NCBI RefSeq assembly: GCF_048060115.1
Contig: NZ_JBHMIM010000010.1
Coordinates: 1 to 64,000, forward strand
Length of the DNA stretch: 64,000 nt
Direction: 5' to 3'
Source of the DNA: Micromonospora_E sp048060115
Lineage (GTDB): Bacteria; Actinomycetota; Actinomycetes; Mycobacteriales; Micromonosporaceae
Positions 15,135 to 24,300 of this stretch are shown here, one piece after another. Within the stretch, counting starts at the first letter, position 1; each line of letters begins with the position of its first letter. The notes below the pieces were generated by a model. The model was given only the letters and a program-made list of their open reading frames with translations. It made no database searches and had not been told where the DNA came from. The translations under genes were made by a program, and so were the position numbers.

Positions 15135-15650
15135 TTATTTCGGGGCAGGCCATCTGGGCTGGCCTTCCCGGGATCCGATACAGGTGAGGTCGGCCGACGC
15201 CCGCACGGCCAGGTCGAGTCCTCGCTCCAGACTGTCACCCAGCAACCAAATCAGGCCGGACGAATAGGCGACCATCCTCGCGGAGGCAGTTACGTATACG
15301 TACGAGTGACTCAGCCACCACGCCACTGGAAACACATCCTCGTTAACAACCGACTCCACTTCCGCCGCCTCAGACCGATGCCTCCGACCCACTCCGCCCG
15401 GATCTATTATCAATGACTCCGTGTTGGCGAAATTTGGTCCTTTGCTGTTGAGCGGCGCTATGAGCAGGCCTGAAAATGCTTCGAGGAAGGAGATCGCGAA
15501 CGGATTAATCCGATAACCTTGTTCGACCAGCTCCGCGACGATCTCGTCCACGTCGACCTTCCTTCCCCAAAACCATCCGGACGCCTCGAGTGCGCCGACA
15601 AGCGGGAGTGGAAGCGCGGCGAAATCTAACGACTCGTCATTAGTTGACAT
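15135..15650 (-). CDS. SUKH-3 family immunity protein
   Basis: 171 residues. The layout is that of SUKH-3 immunity proteins: LVGALEASGWFWGRKVDVDEIV at residues ~16-37 (in one run), GYRINPFAISFLEAFSGLLI at ~45-65, then after a variable middle FPVAWWLSHSYVYVTASARMVAYSSG, the usual G-x-x-Y/V-strand end. SUKH proteins neutralise toxins of polymorphic secretion systems, including nucleic-acid deaminases. The ATG overlaps the end of the YwqJ-like deaminase reading frame by 11 bp, so it is most likely the matching antidote. GC content is visibly lower than the flanking chromosome. Confidence 0.82.
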   Translation of the reverse strand: MSTNDESLDFAALPLPLVGALEASGWFWGRKVDVDEIVAELVEQGYRINPFAISFLEAFSGLLIAPLNSKGPNFANTESLIIDPGGVGRRHRSEAAEVESVVNEDVFPVAWWLSHSYVYVTASARMVAYSSGLIWLLGDSLERGLDLAVRASADLTCIGSREGQPRWPAPK

Positions 15651-17694
15651 TTACGAAAAGCCCTCCCAATGTGCGGGTACAAGCTCCGCAGGGGCGTGCG
15701 AGGTCACCATGCGCTCCCTTTGCAGTGTCGCTGACGTGTACCACTGTCATGTGGCCGCCACGGATAGCCGTTGACCCCTCCGCCGCATACGCCTTCGCCA
15801 GGCACTGCATTTCGGCGCAGCCGAGGTGCGGGTGATCAAACCCGGAAAGTTCATCTCTCATGGCATCTGGAATATTGGTTTGCGACTTGTTGTGCGCCCT
15901 GTATGTAGCACCACTCGGCGACGTGTACTCAGCGGCGAAGTCCGCTCCCCTGATCTCTCCCTCATCCGCCTTTTTCATAAGAGCGTTTGATGGATTGCAG
16001 TTGTGAACCAGCACCGGCGTGTTGTCGGCGAGTACATAGTACGTGTGGATGTCGGCGACGGTGAGGTTGTGGACCCGTGTCGCCTCGGTGCGGCGCTCCA
16101 GCGCGGTGATCTGGACCCAGGTGCCGGCAGAGGTCTGCAACCACTGCCCGACCTCAAGGTCTGCCGCGTCGACCCACTCCGACAGCTCCGGCACCCAGAA
16201 CGGATGCCCGTCCGTAGCTGTGATCACCGACCGATCGCCACCGCCGGTGGCGACAGAAACGTCCACGAGCTCCTTGTCACCGTCACCAGTGATGACGGCC
16301 TCGACCCGTTTGGCCGCCGTCTCACCGGTCTCCGGATCCGTGGCGAGGACCTCCTCCCCCACCTCGAGATCCTCGATCGGCTTACTACCCCCGCCGGCCA
16401 TCACCACCCGGGTGCCAGGCACGAAGCTGTTCGGAATTGGGCACGACGCACCCGCCAGGACCCGATCAGCCCACTTCGAATTGTCACGCCACTTCAACAA
16501 CTGACGGCCGACCCGCGTCACCGCCGAGATGAACTTGTCGGCCTTCCGGATCAGCCCGACCGCCTTGGTCCACGGGATCAGATCCAGCAACGCCCACCCG
16601 CACGCCATCAAGTCACCGTCGATACACTTCATGATCTCCGTGATACCGAAGAGATCCAGAAGAAACTGGCCGCCCTCACGAACGACAATCTCGATGACAC
16701 TTGTCTCTTTGATCTCCTTGGCCTTCGCGACATCATCATCACTCGGCCCCGTGTTCGAGCCAGCATTGGTATACGTCGGCGAAACCTTCACCCGCTGATC
16801 ATCGATATCGTATCCACCACTGGGCTTCGGATACGCCTTCCAGTTTCCCTCATTGTCACCAGTGACGTAGAGACCAGACGGATCCGACAACGTCATCGGG
16901 CTGTTACTGGCATACGTGTAACCGTGCATCTGCTGCGAGTCGGTCACGTCCATGACCGGGTCCATCGACACGAACCGACCGATCCCCGGATCGTACTCAC
17001 GGGCACCCAGATGGATCAGACCGGTCGGATCCTTGTCACCACCGACGAAGCCTTTCTGGTTCGGCCACGACGCCGGCACCGCACCCCGGGGCGTACCGAA
17101 CGGCGTCTGCCGCCGCTGCTCCACCGCATGCGTCGTGGCGTTGATCGCCGTCTGATGAGTGCCCTGGTGATCCGCCACCAACCACACCAGACCGGCAGCC
17201 GTCCGCGACGCCACCACCTGACCACCATGCGCGTAGTAGCGCGTCACCTCACGCGTCCCGGTCGCCGTGGTGTACCGCACCTCCTGACCAGGCAGATACA
17301 ACGTCTTGCCAGTGGCGTCCCGCCGGATCAACCGACTCCCATCAGCGTCGTACAGGTAACTCGTCGTCCCCGACGCATCCGTCGTCGACGCCAGACGCCC
17401 CTCCAGGTCCCACGTCAACGACTGTGACCCAGCCGAATCCGTCGGCCGGGTCAACGTGTTACCCATGTCGTCGTAGGTGTACGACCGCGTCGTCGACCCC
17501 GTCGTCGACGACGACAACCGATGCGCGTTCGACCCACCCCCAGCCGGGTAGGCGTACGTCGTCGTCACATCCCCGGACGACTTGTGATCGACCTGCTGCA
17601 ACCGGTTGCCCACCACGTCGTACTGCCACGACAACCAGTACGGCGCAGGACCACCCAGCCCCGACGGGCAACAATGCGACAACGCTGAGGCCAT
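15640..17694 (-). CDS. Orphan RHS-HINT module ending in a YwqJ-like deaminase toxin
   Basis: 684 residues from an ATG two bases after the TAA of the upstream immunity gene; a TTG at 17718 is the alternative, and the module may not be translated on its own. It has no signal peptide and no RHS N-terminus. Residues ~13-420 copy the end of the RHS shell (last YD repeats, DPTGLIHLGAREYDPGIGRF, DPSGLY); ~418-566 copy the HINT self-cleavage domain (SFVPGTRVVM...TPVLVHNC); ~567-684 are a different toxin with the deaminase zinc motifs GCAEMQCL (~625) and PCGAC (~668), typical of the YwqJ family. DNA 16034-17661 duplicates 18804-20431. Confidence 0.8.
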   Translation of the reverse strand: MASALSHCCPSGLGGPAPYWLSWQYDVVGNRLQQVDHKSSGDVTTTYAYPAGGGSNAHRLSSSTTGSTTRSYTYDDMGNTLTRPTDSAGSQSLTWDLEGRLASTTDASGTTSYLYDADGSRLIRRDATGKTLYLPGQEVRYTTATGTREVTRYYAHGGQVVASRTAAGLVWLVADHQGTHQTAINATTHAVEQRRQTPFGTPRGAVPASWPNQKGFVGGDKDPTGLIHLGAREYDPGIGRFVSMDPVMDVTDSQQMHGYTYASNSPMTLSDPSGLYVTGDNEGNWKAYPKPSGGYDIDDQRVKVSPTYTNAGSNTGPSDDDVAKAKEIKETSVIEIVVREGGQFLLDLFGITEIMKCIDGDLMACGWALLDLIPWTKAVGLIRKADKFISAVTRVGRQLLKWRDNSKWADRVLAGASCPIPNSFVPGTRVVMAGGGSKPIEDLEVGEEVLATDPETGETAAKRVEAVITGDGDKELVDVSVATGGGDRSVITATDGHPFWVPELSEWVDAADLEVGQWLQTSAGTWVQITALERRTEATRVHNLTVADIHTYYVLADNTPVLVHNCNPSNALMKKADEGEIRGADFAAEYTSPSGATYRAHNKSQTNIPDAMRDELSGFDHPHLGCAEMQCLAKAYAAEGSTAIRGGHMTVVHVSDTAKGAHGDLARPCGACTRTLGGLFVNVN
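16034..17661. repeat. 1.63-kb direct repeat, copy in the orphan toxin module
   Basis: This 1,628-bp stretch matches 18804-20431 at a constant offset of 2,770 bp, with no difference seen in the lines compared and with all six-frame translations tested identical. It covers the last RHS repeats, the RHS core end and the HINT domain. The match begins abruptly at ACATAGTACGTGTGG, just before the VLVHNC toxin boundary, and ends at CCACCCAGCCC. Both copies run in the same orientation and reading frame, so they can act as recombination arms. Confidence 0.95.
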
Positions 17695-17696
17695 GA

Positions 17697-18137
17697 TTAC
17701 ATATTGGTATAAAGCCAAGGAACCGCACTGTGATTAGCAGCTTCATCCGTAATCACGACGCGCAAACCACACACAGATGACATCCACCGAGCAAAGTCCA
17801 GGACAGCCTCTCGATCCTCGGGCAATTCGGAGTCAGCTGGATCGAAGCAAAATTCGATTTCATCCACAGTAGACAAATGTCCGGATAGCCATATTCTTCC
17901 AGCCCGGACAACCAACTCGGTAGATAGAGAGCTAGCAGCGAGTCCCGCAAATATATCGGCAACCGGAAAGCCCCAAGCCGAGATCCTATTTCCGTTTTGA
18001 ATTACATAGAATTCTGCCTCCCATTTTGATTTATCTAAAGCCGCCAGAAATCGTGACCACGTTTCAATGTCGCCGCCGATCACACACACATCTCTTAGGG
18101 ATCCATCCACCGAGAAGATTCGGTCACTCCAGCTCAC
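17697..18137 (-). CDS. Candidate immunity protein for the RHS C-terminal toxin
   Basis: 146 residues starting with GTG at 18137 (MSWSDRIFSVDGSLRDV). No known family is recognised. It is acidic, of immunity-protein size, and sits between the RHS toxin stop (18398) and the orphan toxin module, where the antidote of a C-terminal toxin is normally found. Visible pieces: GGDIETWSRFLAALDKSKWE, a helix-strand start; VVRAGRIWLSGHLS; and a conserved-looking DFARWMSSVCGL helix. GC content drops to roughly half. The 260 bp between 18138 and 18397 hold no convincing gene; a non-overlapping antidote there was looked for and not found. Confidence 0.65.
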   Translation of the reverse strand: MSWSDRIFSVDGSLRDVCVIGGDIETWSRFLAALDKSKWEAEFYVIQNGNRISAWGFPVADIFAGLAASSLSTELVVRAGRIWLSGHLSTVDEIEFCFDPADSELPEDREAVLDFARWMSSVCGLRVVITDEAANHSAVPWLYTNM

Positions 18138-18397
18138 TGCTCACCTCGGTCATGAAATAAATCTACACACAGTGCAACGCGAACCGCCCACAAGAACCGG
18201 TGCATACGCCGACAATCGGCCCATCTACCGTAGCCTTACCAGCCCGAGAGACGGCTACTTTCGATGCACTGTGGCAGAGCACCATCCCCCAACGGTTTTG
18301 GCCCACCTTGTCCGGCGACCGAACCACCAAAAGCGTTGTCTTGCCGCCTGAAATTGGAACCGACCCAAGCCGCAGCCCGACCAAAAGAAGAGTTTGA

Positions 18398-21300
18398 TCA
18401 GTAGGGGTCGAATACTCTAAAGCCCACAAATCGTTCAACCCCACCCTCCATCCCCCACCGCGCCCCAATTCCATTAGACATCTGAATATCCAAAAATGCG
18501 TCTCCATTCGCAGAGGTCGCCAGATTGCGTCTGGAATTGGGGTCAGTCAAGATTTCCTCAACTAGCGTCTGCCCGATCCAGTCGCGATCCGCAGGCGTCG
18601 TGTCGCCATATTTGTATCTTGCATGCTGTTGAGAACCGCGGTTCGGGGCTGCGTGCTTATCAATCGACCTACCGGCCGCTGAAGGGCCCGGGTTCCTCGC
18701 GCCCGGCTTGGAATTACGCATCAAGGCAAGATCATGCAACTCGTCCAGCGACCGATCCCCGATCCCGCAGTTGTGTACGAGGACAGGCGTGTCGCCAGCT
18801 ACCACATAGTACGTGTGGATGTCGGCGACGGTGAGGTTGTGGACCCGTGTCGCCTCGGTGCGGCGCTCCAGCGCGGTGATCTGGACCCAGGTGCCGGCAG
18901 AGGTCTGCAACCACTGCCCGACCTCAAGGTCTGCCGCGTCGACCCACTCCGACAGCTCCGGCACCCAGAACGGATGCCCGTCCGTAGCTGTGATCACCGA
19001 CCGATCGCCACCGCCGGTGGCGACAGAAACGTCCACGAGCTCCTTGTCACCGTCACCAGTGATGACGGCCTCGACCCGTTTGGCCGCCGTCTCACCGGTC
19101 TCCGGATCCGTGGCGAGGACCTCCTCCCCCACCTCGAGATCCTCGATCGGCTTACTACCCCCGCCGGCCATCACCACCCGGGTGCCAGGCACGAAGCTGT
19201 TCGGAATTGGGCACGACGCACCCGCCAGGACCCGATCAGCCCACTTCGAATTGTCACGCCACTTCAACAACTGACGGCCGACCCGCGTCACCGCCGAGAT
19301 GAACTTGTCGGCCTTCCGGATCAGCCCGACCGCCTTGGTCCACGGGATCAGATCCAGCAACGCCCACCCGCACGCCATCAAGTCACCGTCGATACACTTC
19401 ATGATCTCCGTGATACCGAAGAGATCCAGAAGAAACTGGCCGCCCTCACGAACGACAATCTCGATGACACTTGTCTCTTTGATCTCCTTGGCCTTCGCGA
19501 CATCATCATCACTCGGCCCCGTGTTCGAGCCAGCATTGGTATACGTCGGCGAAACCTTCACCCGCTGATCATCGATATCGTATCCACCACTGGGCTTCGG
19601 ATACGCCTTCCAGTTTCCCTCATTGTCACCAGTGACGTAGAGACCAGACGGATCCGACAACGTCATCGGGCTGTTACTGGCATACGTGTAACCGTGCATC
19701 TGCTGCGAGTCGGTCACGTCCATGACCGGGTCCATCGACACGAACCGACCGATCCCCGGATCGTACTCACGGGCACCCAGATGGATCAGACCGGTCGGAT
19801 CCTTGTCACCACCGACGAAGCCTTTCTGGTTCGGCCACGACGCCGGCACCGCACCCCGGGGCGTACCGAACGGCGTCTGCCGCCGCTGCTCCACCGCATG
19901 CGTCGTGGCGTTGATCGCCGTCTGATGAGTGCCCTGGTGATCCGCCACCAACCACACCAGACCGGCAGCCGTCCGCGACGCCACCACCTGACCACCATGC
20001 GCGTAGTAGCGCGTCACCTCACGCGTCCCGGTCGCCGTGGTGTACCGCACCTCCTGACCAGGCAGATACAACGTCTTGCCAGTGGCGTCCCGCCGGATCA
20101 ACCGACTCCCATCAGCGTCGTACAGGTAACTCGTCGTCCCCGACGCATCCGTCGTCGACGCCAGACGCCCCTCCAGGTCCCACGTCAACGACTGTGACCC
20201 AGCCGAATCCGTCGGCCGGGTCAACGTGTTACCCATGTCGTCGTAGGTGTACGACCGCGTCGTCGACCCCGTCGTCGACGACGACAACCGATGCGCGTTC
20301 GACCCACCCCCAGCCGGGTAGGCGTACGTCGTCGTCACATCCCCGGACGACTTGTGATCGACCTGCTGCAACCGGTTGCCCACCACGTCGTACTGCCACG
20401 ACAACCAGTACGGCGCAGGACCACCCAGCCCAGACGTCGAAGGCGCCGCACCACAGTTGCCGTTCGACGGGGTCCACGCCGATGTCAGCCGCCGCATGTG
20501 GTCGTGGCTGAAACACTGATTGTCGTTACTGACCAGGTCAGCGGCCTTCGTGATGTTGCCGCTGTGGTCGTAGGTGTACCGCACGTCGGACACCGTGTAG
20601 GGCGCAGCCGTGTCCCGACCCACATAGCTCTGCGTCAGCCGCCCGGTGTCGAGTTCGTAGTCGTAGGCCAGCTCCGTCTTGTGGCCGACAGTGTTGCACG
20701 AGCTATAGCACAGTTCATGCTCATCGGTCCACCCCAGCGCGTTGTAGGAAGACGAGTGCACGTACGTGTATGTGTTCAGCCCGTACGTCGTCGTCAGCTT
20801 CGTCGGCTGGCCGAGCGAGTTGTAGTTGTAGTGCAGCGTCTCGGTCGGCAGATCCGTGGCGGCCGGTGCCACGAAGGTGCTCGCCGACAGACTGCCGTCA
20901 ACGTTGTACGCGTACGCGTACTCGTACTCACCGGCGAGGCCCGTCTCGGCCGTCGGAATGGTGTACTTCTGCCCTGTCGGCTGGTATTCGTTGGTGTATC
21001 CCGTCACCTCGGTCTTGTAGGTGTGGGTGTTCGAACCGAGCTTTCTCACCGAGTAGCTAAGCATGCCCTTGGCTACGGTGTCGTAGACCCAGTTCGCCCG
21101 GGCGATACCGGCCGGGAACTCCTCGTACACCGCCGTTTTGCGATCGAGCTCGTCGTAGGTGAAGGCAAGGACGGCGAACCGGGAGTCGACCGTGGTGGTC
21201 AGCCGACCGCCATCGTCGTAGTCGTAGTACATCGTGCCGCGGTCCGGGTCGGTCTCGCTGACCTTGCGGCCCCGGACGTCGTACGTGTAGGTCCACTCGT

Positions 21301-24300
21301 TGCCCGCCGGGTCGGTGACCTTCGTCATCTGCCCCTTGGCGTTGTGCGTGTAGAGCGTCCGGCTGCCGGTGGTCCAGGCGGCGGTCCGTGGGTAGTCCCA
21401 CATCTCCACGGTCCGACCCCGCGCGTCGGTGACGGTGGCCTTGCCGGTGCCGCCCAGCGGTGGGGTGACGTTGGTCCGGTCGCCAGCGTAGGTGTAGCTG
21501 GTGCGCCAGCGCTCGGCGTTGTACGGCTCGAATACCTCAGCGGCGACCCGGCCGGCCCCGTCGAAGACGGTACGGTGCTGCTGCGGCACGTCCATCGGCT
21601 CGACCGGCACCACCAGGTTGGTCGATGGCGCTGCCGAGTTGTAGTAGCTGCCGTAGGTTTTCTTCGCTCGGCCGAGCGTGTCGTAGAACGTGTTGGTCAG
21701 GATGCGACCGCCAGCCTCACTCGGCGACGGGGACTGCGTCTGCACCTGGCGCAGCAGTCCGTCGTAGAGGGTGTGGCTGGTGACGTAGAGACCGGCGTGG
21801 TTCAGCGTGTTCGAGGTGACCGAGGACGGCTGGCTGGAGCTGATGTTGTAGGAGTAGGTGGCTGTCGCGCTGTCCGTTCCCTTTACCCGGCCCGGCCGCC
21901 ACACCCCGGTCAGCCGGCCCAGCGGGTCGTAGCCGACCTCGGTGATCTTGTTGTTCGGGTCGACCACCTTGGTCACCGATCCCCAGGCGGGATTCAGGGT
22001 GTTCGTGGTGGCGTGGCCGAGCGGGTTGGTCACGGTGGTGGCCGTGACCAGTCCGTTTGTCAACGAGTACGCGGTTGTCGTGGTGTTGTTGTTGGCATTG
22101 GTCACCGACGTGACCCGGCCGGCGGTGTCGTAGCCGCTGGCCGAGGCCAGGACGAAGCTCGGGCTACCGGCGTTCCATGCCGACATCTCCTCGGTTCGGG
22201 TCACGGTGCCACGCACCGGTGCAGTGCCGTGCGCGGTCGCCCCGTCGAAGAACGTTCGCACGTCGGAGACGACTTGGTGGTCACCGAGGTTGTTCGGATT
22301 TGTCGCTGCGGCGCAGGCAACTGCGAAGGTCCGCTCCCGGTGGACTCGATCCACGATCCACGCACTCGTGTTGCGGTTGCCGTACTCCCGTTTGATACAC
22401 CGCTCGTCGCCGGAAACCCCGTCGTGGCCGAGGTCGTCGACCTGGACAGCCATCCCGTAGGCGTCGTAGGTGGTGTTGACCCGGGTCACCCGGTCTGGCC
22501 TGCCTGCGTCGAGCGCGGTGCGCGATCGGACCGACCCGACGCGGGTGTACCGGGCGGTGACGGTGTCGCCGTTGAGCGTGCGGGTCGCGGTCGCCGCCGA
22601 TGCCCACGGGTCACTGATCTCGCCGGAGACCTCCGGACCGCTGACACCGTTGTAGGTGATCGTCTCCCGGACCATCCCGGCGAACCAGTTCTCGTCCGGC
22701 CAGCTCCCGCCCTTGGAGTCGACGACATTGACGGTACGGGTACCGCTGGGCTGCCGATCACCGTGCATGCCACGGAAGTACCGGGTCTCGGTGTATGCCC
22801 GGACATCGTCACTGTTGGGATCGCCGAGGGTGACGCCGACGCGGCCGTACCCTCGCCAGTCGGACCAGGTCTTCAGCTCGGGTTTGATCAACCCGTCGTC
22901 GTCGGTGTGATGCCAGGCACCGCCATCAAGGTACGAGTAGCGGTACAACACCTGAGGGTTGCCCGCCACGTCGTCGACCTCACGAAGCTCGTCGACGACG
23001 TACTTATGGAACCAATCGGTGATCGGAGCGCTCTGCCCGGGCGGCGTCCATCGGACCGGATAACACCGTTTGGTGTTGTTGTGCACGGCCGGCTTGGCAC
23101 CACCTGCGGCACAGTCCCGTTCAGAGTAGGTGACAGCGATGGCGCCACCGGTTTCCGTGTCGATCCGGACGATACGGAACCATGCCATGGCCTCGATGTC
23201 GTCGATGCCGTCGACCCGGTTGTCCATCGACAGACCGGTGAACGTGATGTCGGGCATCGTGACAGCGCCGCCGACCAGGCCCTGGTGGGAGATCTTCGTC
23301 AACCACAGCGCGGCGTGGGTGGTATCGCCAGGGTCGGGGAAGCTGTGCGTCAGCGTCCAGCGGTCGACATTGCTGTAGCCGGAGCCACTACGCGTCTGGG
23401 TGGTGATCGAGGCCAGTCTCTTCGTGGTCCAGAAGGTCGGGCTGTAGACAGCACAGGAGGTGCTCGAGGTGCATTCCTGGTCCCAAGGGGTGTCCGGCCA
23501 TCGGAGAGCGTCGCGGGTCGCACAGTTGGCGAGGCAACGGTCAGCGACTGCGAAGACCACCTTTGCCGGGGCCGTGCCGGCGAGTGCCCCGTCGACACCT
23601 GAGGTCTGCCGGGTTCCGTAGACGATCTCGTTGAGGTGGCCGCCTCGGGTGTACTCCACCGCGTTGGTGGCTGTGTTGTTGCGGCCGTAGCGGTTGAGTT
23701 CGCGGCCGTACCAGTAGGACATCGAGTTGCCGTGTGGGTCGATGACGTAGTCGAGGTTCCACCGCCATGCCTGCTGGCAGGAGGACGCCGCGAACGTCGT
23801 GGCCCGGCACGGCTCGTTGAGGTGGTTGCCGAACACCGGCGCGGTCCAGGTCGAGTTCGTGACCGGGTTGTTCGTCGTCCAGCCGGGCAGCTTGTGCCGT
23901 CCGAACCAGTACTGAGTGCCCTCGGCGGTGGTGACTACCCAGTGTTCGCCAACATCTCCATTCGCACCGGGAGTCCCGCTGTCACCATTGTCTGCTCCGA
24001 TCTTGCGTTCGATCCGGGATCCGTCCTCGGAACGCAGATGCCATCGGCCGTCGGTGGGGTTGTAGAGCAGCTCACCGCTGGTCCCGTTGAGGTTCAGGAT
24101 CGCGTTGTCGGTTGCCCAGCACAGATCGCCGGTTGCGGTCGTATTGTTCGCGCCTGCGCCCATGTCGTCGGCGCACGGCTTGTACCGGCGCTCGATGTAA
24201 CCGCCAGGCCAGCCCTCGAAGCCGCCGCCGACCCAGGACGGCTGGTTGTTGGCGGCGGCGTGCCGGCCGTCGACCGCTTGGGAGCTGTAGCTGAGCCCGA

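Noticed and set aside
18163..18507. A second immunity gene between RHS and the 146-residue gene
   Set aside because: The frame overlaps the RHS toxin tip, lacks a ribosome site and its translation has no plausible fold or composition.
16034..20431. Composite transposon formed by the 1.63-kb direct repeats
   Set aside because: The repeats encode RHS-HINT, not a transposase, and lack terminal inverted repeats.
20291..23602. 1103-codon plus-strand open frame inside the RHS gene
   Set aside because: Antisense shadow of the RHS frame; Arg/Val-rich, no start context and no family motif.
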